A program made the position numbers and the translations under genes. Under the pieces are notes generated by a model that saw only the letters and a program-made list of their open reading frames with translations, did no database searches and had not been told where the DNA came from. This document shows, piece after piece, positions 35,857 through 44,571 of a stretch of DNA of 64,000 nucleotides (its first letter is position 1; every line of letters begins with the position of its first letter). The stretch comes from Acinetobacter sp. NCu2D-2 (lineage in GTDB: Bacteria > Pseudomonadota > Gammaproteobacteria > Pseudomonadales > Moraxellaceae), in the NCBI RefSeq assembly GCF_001647675.1, contig NZ_CP015595.1, forward strand, positions 62,001-126,000, read 5' to 3'.

Positions 35857-36555
35857 ATGCGTATACAAATTATAAATCCAAATACCTGTCAGGAAATGAC
35901 AAACTCCATTGCTGCAAGTGCACAGAAAGTTGCAGACAGTTCTACTGAAATTATTGCGGTATCACCAAATCATGGTGTATTGACTATAGAAGGGCATTAC
36001 GATGAAGCGATTGCCAGTTTTCATTTATTAGATCTCATCAAAGCAGGACAGACAGAAAAGTTAGATGGTCATATTATTGCGTGTTTCGGTGATCCAGGTT
36101 TAGATGCCGCACGAGAACTTGCCACCGCACCGGTAATCGGCATCGCGGAAGCTGCATTTCATATGGCAACATTTATCGCTACCAAATTTTCTGTGGTGAC
36201 AACATTAAAACGCACCAAAATTATCACTGAGCATCTATTACATAAATATGGCTACCTGCACAAATGTGAAAAAATTCACTGCATTGATTTACCTGTGTTA
36301 GATCTTGAGACCAATGAACAAGCCACTTATGAAAAACTATTAAGTATGTGCTTATATGCAAAAGAGAGTGATGACATTGGAGCCATTGTTTTAGGCTGTG
36401 GTGGTATGTCTAAACATGTTGAACAACTGACTGATGAACTTAAAATTCCAGTTATTGATGGTGTTACAGCCGCAGTTAAATTATTAGAAGCATTGCATGG
36501 GTTAGGACTGACAACCAGTAAATGGGGTGATTATGCCTATCCAAATCAAAAATAA
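35857..36555 (+). CDS. Asp/Glu/hydantoin racemase, probable allantoin racemase
   Basis: 232 residues. The two catalytic cysteines are visible in IIACFGDPGLDAARE (residue ~75) and VLGCGGM (residue ~185), and the N-terminal IQIINPNT motif marks the hydantoin racemase group, which includes HpxA-type allantoin racemases. It would convert the (R)-allantoin enantiomer for the downstream allantoinase. AAGG ribosome site. Confidence 0.85.
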   Translation: MRIQIINPNTCQEMTNSIAASAQKVADSSTEIIAVSPNHGVLTIEGHYDEAIASFHLLDLIKAGQTEKLDGHIIACFGDPGLDAARELATAPVIGIAEAAFHMATFIATKFSVVTTLKRTKIITEHLLHKYGYLHKCEKIHCIDLPVLDLETNEQATYEKLLSMCLYAKESDDIGAIVLGCGGMSKHVEQLTDELKIPVIDGVTAAVKLLEALHGLGLTTSKWGDYAYPNQK

Positions 36556-36698
36556 TGAGATGTATTTCAATAATTTTGCGTCAAATTGATCAATATAGAT
36601 TCATCATTCATTATCGCTTTATGTCCACCTCTGCACTGATGTGTAATTTTGATTTAAAAATCGTCATGCTAAAATAATCAATTTTCAAATGAATCATT

Positions 36699-36715
36699 TT
36701 GGCGCATAAATTGCT
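36699..36715 (+). promoter_or_regulatory. Sigma-54 promoter of puuE
   Basis: TTGGCGCATAAATTGCT: GG-N10-GC with TTGGC and TTGC contexts, 54 bp before the puuE start. Confidence 0.75.
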
Positions 36716-36768
36716 TAAAAATTTCACATAAATTTTGACTGTTTGATATAACAACTTAGGGAATAGAT

Positions 36769-37731
36769 GTGACTACAACTTATTTACGTGGCCAAGAACT
36801 CATTGATCAAATCCGTAGTGAACCTTATTCACGTGACTTAATTGGCTATCATGGAGAGCCACCAAAAGTAGAATGGCCAAATCAAGCCCGAATCGCGGTG
36901 CAGTTTGTACTTAATTACGAAGAGGGCGGTGAAAATCATATCGAACATGGAGATGCTGGTTCAGAGCAGTTTTTATCCGATATTATTGGTGCAGCAAGCT
37001 TTCCAGATAAACATATGTCGATGGATTCGATGTATGAATATGGCTCGCGAGCAGGCTTTTGGCGTATCCATCAAGAATTCCAGAAACGCAATCTACCCAT
37101 GACAATTTTTGGTGTTGGCATGGCTCTAATTCGCAATCCCTATATTGTTGATGCAATCAAACAAGCCAATTATGATGTCGTTTCGCATGGTCAACGTTGG
37201 TTACATTACCAAAATATGGATATAGAAACCGAACGCCAGCATATGGATCAGGCAATTTCAGTACTTGAGTCCCTTTTTGGTGCTGCACCAATCGGTTGGT
37301 ATACAGGACGTGATAGCCCCAACACCCGTCAGTTATTGGCTGAGTTCCCTCAGATTAAATATGACTGTGATTATTACGGCGATGACTTACCATTTTGGAG
37401 CACTTTGACCAACCAAGCGGGGGGAAAACGCCCTCATTTAATCATTCCATATACACTTGAAACCAATGATATGAAATTTGCCTCACCAGGGGGCTTTAAT
37501 AGTGGTGAACAGTTCTATCAATATCTAAAAGATGCTTTCGATGTACTCTACGCGGAAGGGGCGACTGCACCAAAAATGCTGTCCATTGGAATGCATTGTC
37601 GTATTTTAGGGCGACCAGCTCGCTTTAAAGCCCTACAAAAGTTCCTTGATTATATTCAATCACATGAAAAGGTATGGATATGCCGACGTGGAGATATTGC
37701 CGAGCATTGGTATAAAAATCATGCACAATAA
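36769..37731 (+). CDS. puuE: Allantoinase PuuE (polysaccharide-deacetylase fold)
   Basis: 320 residues. The deacetylase-like barrel, the start LIGYHGEPPKVEWPNQARIAVQFVLNYEEGGE (landmark near residues 25-55), the VSHGQRW motif and WYTGRDSPNTR are characteristic of PuuE, the metal-independent allantoinase that opens allantoin to allantoate. GTG start at 36769 is supported by AGGG eight bases upstream. Preceded by a sigma-54 promoter; its terminator is split by an IS4-type element. Confidence 0.9.
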   Translation: MTTTYLRGQELIDQIRSEPYSRDLIGYHGEPPKVEWPNQARIAVQFVLNYEEGGENHIEHGDAGSEQFLSDIIGAASFPDKHMSMDSMYEYGSRAGFWRIHQEFQKRNLPMTIFGVGMALIRNPYIVDAIKQANYDVVSHGQRWLHYQNMDIETERQHMDQAISVLESLFGAAPIGWYTGRDSPNTRQLLAEFPQIKYDCDYYGDDLPFWSTLTNQAGGKRPHLIIPYTLETNDMKFASPGGFNSGEQFYQYLKDAFDVLYAEGATAPKMLSIGMHCRILGRPARFKALQKFLDYIQSHEKVWICRRGDIAEHWYKNHAQ

Positions 37732-37754
37732 TTAACAAATTATATTTAAAAAGA

Positions 37755-37765
37755 GGGTCTTACGC
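37755..37765 (+). repeat. IS4 target-site duplication, left copy
   Basis: GGGTCTTACGC, repeated directly at 39030-39040 on the other side of the element. Eleven bases fits IS4-family behaviour. Joined without the IS, the flanks form an AAGAGGG/CCCTCTT hairpin with T run: the puuE terminator. Confidence 0.88.
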
Positions 37766-37797
37766 CACTGCTGTCCCATAGTTTGCTTTAAATAAAA

Positions 37798-37863
37798 AAA
37801 CCTGAGTCCTAACAGTTAAAATATGAGTGCAAACAAACACTTTAACGACTAGGATTCAGGTTT
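37798..37863. repeat. Long hairpin at the IS4 left end
   Basis: Arms 37798-37820 and 37841-37863 pair over 23 bases with a few mismatches (AAACCTGAGTCC... with ...GGATTCAGGTTT). It lies just before the transposase start and probably blocks read-through transcription from outside the element. Confidence 0.65.
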
Positions 37864-39009
37864 TGTCACATCAGAATACCGTATTTCATGAGCTAATTAA
37901 ACCTGTTGTGCGACAGGATTTTGAACAACTTGCTAAAGTACACCATGTTGGACAGAAATTTAGAGCGGCTTCCCGGTAGGATCAGTTTATTGCCATATTG
38001 ATGTCACAATTCTCTTGTAGGCAAAGTCTGAGAGATATTCAATCCAATTTGGAGTGCCAACAGGAAAAGCTAAGTCATCTCGGAGCAAAGTCTATTCCCC
38101 GAAGCACGCTGGCACGAATCAATGAGCAGCAGCCTGCTGCCTTGTATCAACAGCTATTTTACAAGTTGCTTAAATACTATGAACACTCAAAAGTAGCTCA
38201 TAAATTTCGCTTTAAGAATCCCTTGTATTCCTTGGATGCCAGTCATATTGACCTGTCGCTTTCCTTATGTGAATGGGCCAAAGTTCACAACTCAAAAGCC
38301 AGCATGAAACTCAGCATAGGATTGAATCACAGCAATGATATTCCTGAGTTTGTTGCAGTTGAAAATGGCAAAGAAAATGACATGGTACAAGGCCGCAAAT
38401 TCCAGTTTCCTGCTGGCAGCATTTTTTGATAAAGGCTATGTCGATTACCAATGGTATGCAAATCTGACTGCTCAAAACATTGGATTTGTCACACGTTTTA
38501 GGCCTAAATCTGTGTATCAGGTGATCCAGCAACATCCAGTGCTTGAATCCAAAGGTATTCTAAAAGATGAAACCATTCAGCTGAATAGCGCACATGCCCT
38601 AAAAAGAAAAGCCCCAGTGTTAAGAAGAATTGAATATAGAGATCAGCAAAGTGGCAAGCACTTTAGCTTTCTCAGCAATAACTTTCATTTAGCCGCCTCC
38701 ACCATTGCGGCGATTTATAAAGATCGTTGGAAAGTTGAGCTGTTCTTTAAGGCGATTAAGCAGAATCTCAAATTAAAAGCGTTTCTAGGCCGCAGCAGGA
38801 ACGCAATTCAGACACAAATCTGGATTGCGATGATCGCCTATTTATTGGTGAGTTTCGCTCAACATTTAGGGAAAACAGGTTGGACAGTTCAACGTTTACT
38901 CAGAATAATTCAAGTGAATTTGTTTGAAAGAAGAACTTTAAAAGCTTTATTTTCACCCGATAAAATACCCATAAAACAAGAGGAAGCTCATTTGAGCTTC
39001 CTCTTGTGA
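37863..39009 (+). pseudogene. IS4-family DDE transposase, disrupted
   Basis: A frame from TTG 37863 (LSHQNTVFHELIKPVV) reads into a TAG inside AASR*DQF near 37978 where Trp is expected. The frame continues with LYSLDASHIDLSLS (DDE first Asp) and then shifts near 38427 in a run of six Ts before FDKGYVDYQWY. The C-terminal part has YKDRWKVELFFKAIKQNLKLK, the family YREK-like signature with the catalytic Glu. Two independent lesions mean the element cannot mobilise itself. Confidence 0.85.
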
Positions 39010-39029
39010 AAAATTGTGGGACAGCAATG

Positions 39030-39040
39030 GGGTCTTACGC
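39030..39040 (+). repeat. IS4 target-site duplication, right copy
   Basis: GGGTCTTACGC, followed by CCTCTTTT, the right arm and T tract of the split puuE terminator. Confidence 0.88.
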
Positions 39041-39063
39041 CCTCTTTTCTATATCATATGTTG

Positions 39064-40258
39064 TTGACATCCTCCCCCAGCTAAAGCAAGGGGATTCCTA
39101 CTGCTAGACGCTCATGCCCGAGCGCAAGAATATTCAGTGCGGAATTTACATCCCGATCCCATGAGCTACCACACTCACCACACTGCCACTCTCTTATTCC
39201 TAAACCTGCTCTACCTTTCGGACTACTAGAGCGTGAGCCACAGCACGAACAAGTTTGGGTGGTATAGGCTTCATTGACTTCTTCAAATAACACTCCAGCG
39301 TTCTCGCATTTATATCGAAGCATTGTTTTGAGTGCAGAAAAACCTGTGTCCAAAACAGATTTTGCCATTTTGGTTTTCACCAATTTTCTTGCACTCAAGT
39401 CACCTACAATGATTAGTGCATTATTCTTCACCAGCGCTGTGCTGGCTTTATGCAAATGGTCTTTACGACTATTGGCGATTTTGGCGTGTAATGCACGTAC
39501 ACGCTTCTTATTTCTCGCTCGTTGAGCAACACCTAGCTTCTGCTCATAGTGGCGATAGTATTTTGGATTTGAAATGACTGTACCATCTGAACAGGTGGCA
39601 ATATCCTTTAAGCCCAAATCAATACCGATGGCTTTGGTCGTGTTAGCTTTTTCCGCTTTAGGTGTATCCACCACTAAACACACATACCAACGTCCACGAC
39701 TATCCTCTACAAAAGAGCCAGTTCTTACTGTGTATTTACTTAAACCATAGCTATCCCATAGATTTAATCTATGCTTCCCATATTGGACATAGCCATCATC
39801 ATACTTGATTGCAACCTTTTTAAACGGTATCCAACCTAGTGAACGTCTAGCTGATTTCTTATTACTGACACGCCATTTTAGTTTTGCTTTTTTGAACTGC
39901 TTGCGTCTTGTGACCAATTCTTCTGTCACTGCCTGAATAGTTTGACTGTGCAAGTTGCATTCTTTCGATGTGCCTTTCGTGTATTTTGCAATATTGTATG
40001 CTGAAAAGAATTGTTGTTGTTTTTGAAGATGTTTAAAACACAAATCATTGACATAATTCCAAACAAAATTTACTTCGGATGCTAACTGATTTAGCACCTT
40101 GCAATGTTTGTCTTTTATGCGTAATTTGAGTGTCTTCATCCAATTATTTTAACAGTATTTTTCTTAATAGTGACTATAGTGCAAGTATTTAAAACGACAT
40201 TTCGTGTCGTTCATATGGTTTACTCTAGTCGCTTATATCCTCGTGCTGAACCACGAGG
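39064..40258. mobile_element. IS605-type element with orphan tnpB (no tnpA)
   Basis: A lone tnpB gene is framed by secondary structures: at its 3' side a CCCC/GGGG hairpin (39074-39094), at its 5' side two perfect hairpins, AACGACA/TGTCGTT (40193-40211) and CCTCGTG/CACGAGG (40239-40258). The exact ends cannot be set without an empty site. It would depend on a TnpA elsewhere. It separates puuE from uraD. Confidence 0.7.
39081..40139 (-). CDS. tnpB: TnpB nuclease with rearranged RuvC site
   Basis: 352 residues with the OrfB_IS605 fold: RuvC D174 (GIDLGLKD), zinc finger (CSCCGSRS...CGECG) and last Asp D330 (RDVNSALN). At the usual RuvC-II glutamate there is glycine (IVGDLS, G246), and a glutamate sits 44 residues later in VNEAYTTQ (E290), where the other TnpBs of this window have proline (DPKYTSQ). 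This matches the described class of TnpB/Fanzor proteins with a relocated catalytic glutamate. The frame is intact. Confidence 0.88.
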   Translation of the reverse strand: MKTLKLRIKDKHCKVLNQLASEVNFVWNYVNDLCFKHLQKQQQFFSAYNIAKYTKGTSKECNLHSQTIQAVTEELVTRRKQFKKAKLKWRVSNKKSARRSLGWIPFKKVAIKYDDGYVQYGKHRLNLWDSYGLSKYTVRTGSFVEDSRGRWYVCLVVDTPKAEKANTTKAIGIDLGLKDIATCSDGTVISNPKYYRHYEQKLGVAQRARNKKRVRALHAKIANSRKDHLHKASTALVKNNALIIVGDLSARKLVKTKMAKSVLDTGFSALKTMLRYKCENAGVLFEEVNEAYTTQTCSCCGSRSSSPKGRAGLGIREWQCGECGSSWDRDVNSALNILALGHERLAVGIPLL

Positions 40259-40301
40259 TTTTACGCTCCAGTGGATAAAAAATATTCCATGAATCTAATT
40301 T

Positions 40302-40318
40302 GGCACTTTTATTGCAAA
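40302..40318 (+). promoter_or_regulatory. Sigma-54 promoter of uraD-uraH
   Basis: TTGGCACTTTTATTGCA, essentially the textbook -24/-12 consensus (TGGCAC-N5-TTGCA), 44 bp before the uraD start and about 44 bp from the tnpB element edge. Confidence 0.85.
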
Positions 40319-40361
40319 TCTAGTTTTGAATAAACATCAAAAATAGTCAGGCGATTTAATA

Positions 40362-40865
40362 GTGCGACTCGTTGAATTTAACCAAGCATCTGAACAAGAA
40401 GCTATAAGCTTTTTAAAACATTGTGTACAAATACCGAGCTGGTCAACCCAGATTGCTGCTCAACGACCTTACTCTTCTGTTGAAGCCCTTATTGAAGCAG
40501 CCAAGCAACAAACTGCCACATGGAAATGGGAAGATATAAAAGCTGCTTTGGATAAGCATCCTCGTATTGGCGAAAAGCAAGCTCAGGCTGAACTGAGTGA
40601 AATTGAGCAAAGTTTTTCAGAACGCGAACAATCATCTATTACAGCTGATGAAGAAACGCAACTGGCTTTACTTAAAGGCAATATTACCTATGAAAAAAAA
40701 TATGGACATATCTTTTTAATTAAAGCCTTTGGTTTAAGCAGTGAAGATGTACTCCAAGCATTGAAGTACCGCTTAGTGAATGATCCAGAGATTGAAAAAC
40801 GTATTGTCCATAATCAGTTAGCAGAAATTGCTTTGCTCAGACTTTCACAGGAGCTTACGGCATGA
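40362..40865 (+). CDS. uraD: OHCU decarboxylase UraD
   Basis: 167 residues of the 2-oxo-4-hydroxy-4-carboxy-5-ureidoimidazoline decarboxylase family. The catalytic His is in LDKHPRIGEK (residue ~68); EIEQSF and GHIFLIKAFG with the final EIALLRL helix are typical. It converts OHCU to (S)-allantoin. GTG start. It overlaps uraH by four bases (ATGA). Confidence 0.9.
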   Translation: MRLVEFNQASEQEAISFLKHCVQIPSWSTQIAAQRPYSSVEALIEAAKQQTATWKWEDIKAALDKHPRIGEKQAQAELSEIEQSFSEREQSSITADEETQLALLKGNITYEKKYGHIFLIKAFGLSSEDVLQALKYRLVNDPEIEKRIVHNQLAEIALLRLSQELTA

Positions 40866-41182
40866 TCAGTACACATATTTTAGATACCCATTTAGGTAAG
40901 CCTGCAGCAAGCGTAGCCATCAAACTTTATTCTGATGAAGGTATTTTACTCGGAGAGGCACTCACAAATGCTGATGGTCGAGTTTCAGATTTTGGCTTAA
41001 CGGAATTTAAAACAGGTGCTTACAGCCTGGAGTTTTCAACATCTGCGTATTTCGAAAGCCTGGGACTTGAAACCTTTTTCCCTAAAGCAGTCATTCATTT
41101 TTATGTCAAAGATGCCTCACAGCATTTTCATATTCCTTTGCTAATTAGTCCATTTGCGTATTCCACATATCGCGGAAGCTAA
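40862..41182 (+). CDS. uraH: 5-hydroxyisourate hydrolase UraH
   Basis: 106 residues, transthyretin-like fold. The start STHILDTHLGKPAASVAIKLY (landmark) and the invariant C-terminal YRGS tetrapeptide identify it; key His and Arg residues are in these motifs. It opens 5-hydroxyisourate to OHCU, the substrate of UraD. Translation is probably coupled to uraD. Confidence 0.93.
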   Translation: MISTHILDTHLGKPAASVAIKLYSDEGILLGEALTNADGRVSDFGLTEFKTGAYSLEFSTSAYFESLGLETFFPKAVIHFYVKDASQHFHIPLLISPFAYSTYRGS

Positions 41183-42282
41183 TTCAATTAATAATTCAAG
41201 GAGAGAAAAAGAATGACACAAGAACATAAAATAATTTCACCAGAACACGAATACTTAGGTGCAGGGAAAAGTGCTGCTTATGGCTTACAACATGTCTTAA
41301 CCATGTATGGTGGAATCATTGCTCCACCTTTAATTGTAGGCACAGCAGCGGGATTGGAACCTTTTCAAATCGGTTTGCTTATTGCAGCAGCCTTGTTTGT
41401 TGGTGGTCTAGCCACAATTTTACAAACGATCGGGGTGAAATATATTGGTGCGCAATTGCCGCTTGTTCAAGGGGTATCATTTGCGGGTGTCGCGACTATG
41501 GTTGCCATTGTGACAACAGGCGGTGGTTTATCTGCGGTTTATGGCGCCGTCATCGTGGCATCTCTGATAGGCTTCTTCCTTGCTCCTTATTTCTCTAAAA
41601 TTATTCGTTTTTTCCCACCAGTCGTAACTGGTTGTGTAATTACCATTATTGGTCTATCACTGTTACCTGTCGCTGTTCGTTGGATGATGGGTGGCAACAA
41701 TAAAGCACCAGAATGGAGGAGCGTTGAAAACATTGGACTTGCACTCATGACACTGGGGATTGTCATCTGCTTGAACTTAACACGTAACCCTACAATTCGC
41801 CGCTTATCTATTTTACTTGCCATTGTCTTCGGTAGTCTTCTGGCTTATATCTTAGGCTTTGGAGATTTTTCTAAAGTTGCAAATGGTGCATGGCTTCAAG
41901 TACCAAGTTTCTTTGCTTTTGGTATGCCGACTTTTGAATTAACAGCCATCATTTCAATGCTTATTGTTACCTTGGTCATTATGACGGAAACCACTGCAGA
42001 TATTATTGCGGTCGGTGAAATTGTAGGAACAAAAGTTGACTCAGAACGTATTTCAAATGGACTTCGTGCGGATATGTTTTCAAGTGCAGTCGCGCCAATA
42101 TTCGGTTCATTCATGCAAAGTGCATTTGCTCAAAACGTTGGGTTAGTGGCAATCACCGGTGTAAAAAGCCGATTTGTTGTAGCCGCTGGTGGGATTATCT
42201 TAGTCGTTTTAGGCTTATTACCTATCTTAAAGTGAAAGAGGACTCCACCCGACAGTCAGGGTGGAGGTGAATTTCAAGGATT

Positions 42283-42681
42283 TTAACCTTGTTGGTTTTC
42301 AATGTATTTTTTAATAATATCCAAAGGTGCGCCACCACAAGACCCTGCAAAATATGAGCGTGACCACAAAACAGGTTTTGCATAACTACTACGTAAATCC
42401 AAAAACTCATTTCTCATTCTTCTGCTTGTTACTGATTTTAAGTTATTTACCAATTTACTGAGTTGAACTGTCGGTGGGTACTGAATAAGCATGTGAACAT
42501 GGTCAGCTTCACCATTACACTCCTTTAATTCCGCATCAAACTCTTTGCAGATTTCAGATGCACACTCAATAAAATACTTATGATGCAACTCACCTAGAAT
42601 TTTCTTTCTGTACTTAGTAATAAACACTAAATGTACATGCAAATTAAAGGCTGAATGTCGGTTTTTATATATTTCTGTCAT
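42283..42681 (-). CDS. tnpA: IS200/IS605 TnpA, Y1 HUH transposase (copy 2)
   Basis: 132 residues, protein identical to 13122-13520: HUH motif DHVHMLI and tyrosine helix KKYIENQQG. Intact, so the element should be able to move. Confidence 0.93.
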   Translation of the reverse strand: MTEIYKNRHSAFNLHVHLVFITKYRKKILGELHHKYFIECASEICKEFDAELKECNGEADHVHMLIQYPPTVQLSKLVNNLKSVTSRRMRNEFLDLRSSYAKPVLWSRSYFAGSCGGAPLDIIKKYIENQQG

Positions 42682-42739
42682 TGGTGAATGGCTTAATTAG
42701 TGGTAGTATTTATACATATTAACACATACACACTCATTT

Positions 42740-44044
42740 ATGAAAATCAACAAAGCGTACAAATTTAGGCTTGAGCCTAATGCAGAACAGGAGCTTGTTT
42801 TAAACAAGTTGCTTGGTTCTGCACGTTTTGTTTGGAATCAGATATTGGCTGCATCATTCGAGATGCTTGCTAATAATGAGCGAATTAACAAAGTTAATTT
42901 AGTTAATAAAATCCCTGAATTGCGCAAAAAGCCTGAGTGTGCTTTTTTAGAAAACAGTTCAAATGGTGTCTCACTTCAACAAAAAGTTCGTGATCTTGGT
43001 GATGCTTGGGGTAAATTCTTCGATAAAAAAGAACAAGCCAAGCTAAAGCAAAAACCATTCAAAGCTAAGAAGCCAAAATTTTTTAAATTACCCGATGGTA
43101 ATGAAATTCAACTTAGACCACTCATGCCACGATTCAAGAAAAAATCAGATGGTTATGATTCAATTCGTATTGTTCAATTTAATAGGTATTGTTGGGTTAA
43201 AGGCAACCAAGTTAAATTGCCTAGTGATATTGGCGTTGTAAAATTTAGAAAATCACAAGATATTTTAGGCGAGATTAAGAACGTCACACTCTCAAAGCAT
43301 GTTGGCAAGTGGTATATCTCTTTTGGTGTTGAAAACACAATTGAAACACCAATTCACCCATCTAAATCAGCTATTGGTGTTGATCTTGGCATCAAGAAAT
43401 TGGTCACAACCTCTAATGGTCAGGTATTCAACCCGATCAATAGTTTTAAAGCCAATCAAGTGAAATTAGCTAGACTTCAACGCAAGTTGAAAAAGAAAAC
43501 CAAGTTCAGTGAAAATTGGAAAAAACTTAATTTAAAAGTTAACAAACTACATCATCATATTGCCAATATTCGGCATGACTACTTGCACAAAGTCACTACA
43601 ACTCTCAGCAAAAACCACGCAATGATCGTAGTTGAGGACTTAAAAGTAGCTAATATGTCGAAGTCTGCAAAAGGCTCAATTGAGAAAAAAGGAAAGAATG
43701 TTAAAGCCAAAACAGGCTTAAACAAATCAATCCTAGATCAAGGGTGGTCAATGCTTGTTGATATGTTGGAGTATAAGCAACAATGGCGAGGTGGCTTACT
43801 TGTTAAAGTTGACCCTAAATATACAAGTCAGACTTGTAGTTCATGTGGTCATGTTGCAAAAGAAAATAGGCTCACTCAGGCAAACTTTAACTGTATTGAG
43901 TGTGGTTTTAGCGAGAATGCGGATATAAATGCTTCTCGCAATATTTTGGCGGTGGGACACACCGTTTTGTCTGTGGAGGGTGGATGCGGTAAAGGTCGCC
44001 TTGTGAAGCAGAAAGCAAGCGAAATCCGTGAGGGAGTCGCCTAA
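42740..44044 (+). CDS. tnpB: TnpB RNA-guided nuclease (copy 2)
   Basis: 434 residues, the same as copy 1 except Leu for Ile at residue 184. The canonical RuvC triad (GVDLGIK, VVEDLKV, ADINASRN) and zinc finger are present. Confidence 0.93.
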   Translation: MKINKAYKFRLEPNAEQELVLNKLLGSARFVWNQILAASFEMLANNERINKVNLVNKIPELRKKPECAFLENSSNGVSLQQKVRDLGDAWGKFFDKKEQAKLKQKPFKAKKPKFFKLPDGNEIQLRPLMPRFKKKSDGYDSIRIVQFNRYCWVKGNQVKLPSDIGVVKFRKSQDILGEIKNVTLSKHVGKWYISFGVENTIETPIHPSKSAIGVDLGIKKLVTTSNGQVFNPINSFKANQVKLARLQRKLKKKTKFSENWKKLNLKVNKLHHHIANIRHDYLHKVTTTLSKNHAMIVVEDLKVANMSKSAKGSIEKKGKNVKAKTGLNKSILDQGWSMLVDMLEYKQQWRGGLLVKVDPKYTSQTCSSCGHVAKENRLTQANFNCIECGFSENADINASRNILAVGHTVLSVEGGCGKGRLVKQKASEIREGVA

Positions 44045-44103
44045 GAGCTTTTGCTTTTAGAATCCTCCACTTGAGCTAGTCGAAAGTGGTGGGAGTGTGT
44101 CAA
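43931..44103 (+). ncRNA. Predicted TnpB guide RNA scaffold, copy 2
   Basis: Equivalent to the copy 1 scaffold. The guide read from the right flank would start TATGGGGCGCTTAATT, i.e. the interrupted permease gene, so the RNA would target the empty permease allele next to CTAT. Extent approximate. Confidence 0.45.
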
Positions 44104-44469
44104 TATGGGGCGCTTAATTGCCGCAATTCCTGTTCCTGTACTTGGTGGTGCTGGTCTGGTTTTATTTGGTACAGTGGCTGCAAGCGGTATTCGTACACTT
44201 GCTAAAATTGATTATAACGAGCAAAAAAATCTCATTATCGTCGCAACAGCGATTGCTGCAGGAATGATCCCAATTATTATCATTCATTTTATGCAAATTT
44301 CCCTAAATGGGTGCAAACATTATTCCATTCCGGCATCAGTTCAACTTGCTTGATGGCGATTGTGCTTAACCTACTCTTTAATCATGTTAATTTATTTAAA
44401 GGGAAATCAAGTCTTACAAACAATACTGTAGTTGATACCCAGCACTAAAGCGAAATTTAAACTTATCTC

Positions 44470-44488
44470 AGCCCACTCTATGTGGGCT
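44470..44488 (+). terminator. Weak terminator after the NCS2 permease pseudogene
   Basis: AGCCCAC pairs with GTGGGCT across a five-base loop, followed by TTATA. The T tract is poor. Confidence 0.5.
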
Positions 44489-44509
44489 TTATACCAAAAA
44501 ATAAAAAAC

Positions 44510-44526
44510 TTGGCTTTGTTTTTGCT
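44510..44526 (+). promoter_or_regulatory. Sigma-54 promoter of the Tsx-like channel
   Basis: TTGGCTTTGTTTTTGCT: GG-N10-GC with TTGGC and TTGC contexts, 46 bp before the ATG. Confidence 0.75.
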
Positions 44527-44571
44527 TTATCTCAGTCGTGGTTTTTAATTATATTATTGGGGAAAAGTTTT

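Larger units (their letters stand above)
37766..39029. mobile_element. IS4-family insertion sequence with defective transposase
   Basis: The 1264-bp element has imperfect inverted ends (left CACTGCTGTCCCATAGTTT, right complement CATTGCTGTCCCACAATTT) and an 11-bp direct repeat on each side. It carries one transposase gene broken by a nonsense codon and a frameshift. It is inserted in the loop of the puuE terminator. Confidence 0.9.
42226..44103. mobile_element. IS200/IS605-family element, copy 2
   Basis: The same 1878 bp and the same orientation as copy 1, preceded by CTAT and ending in TCAA. It interrupts the NCS2 permease gene. The left-end hairpin lies at 42243-42266. Near identity with copy 1 implies recent duplication or transfer. 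Because the interrupted gene can be rejoined in frame, the ends are fixed to the base. Confidence 0.93.
41213..44448 (+). pseudogene. NCS2 urate/xanthine permease, IS-interrupted and frameshifted
   Basis: The 5' part (41213-42225, ~338 codons) has the NCS2 start (LGAGKSAAYGLQHVLTMYGG) and VQGVSFAGVATM, FFPPVVTGCVITIIGLSLLPVA motifs of the uric acid/xanthine branch. After the IS605 copy the frame resumes at 44104 as MGRLIAAIPVPVLGGAG; joining CCTAT to TATGGGG restores the frame. A further one-base loss near 44275-44300 shifts the C-terminus: the remaining tail (FYANFPKWVQTLFHSG) is read in another frame up to 44448. Two lesions make loss of function very likely. Confidence 0.9.

Noticed and set aside
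13065..44103. A 31-kb composite transposon bounded by the two IS605 copies
   Set aside because: IS200/IS605 elements move as single strands using their own hairpin ends and are not known to mobilise such spans; the enclosed genes look chromosomal.
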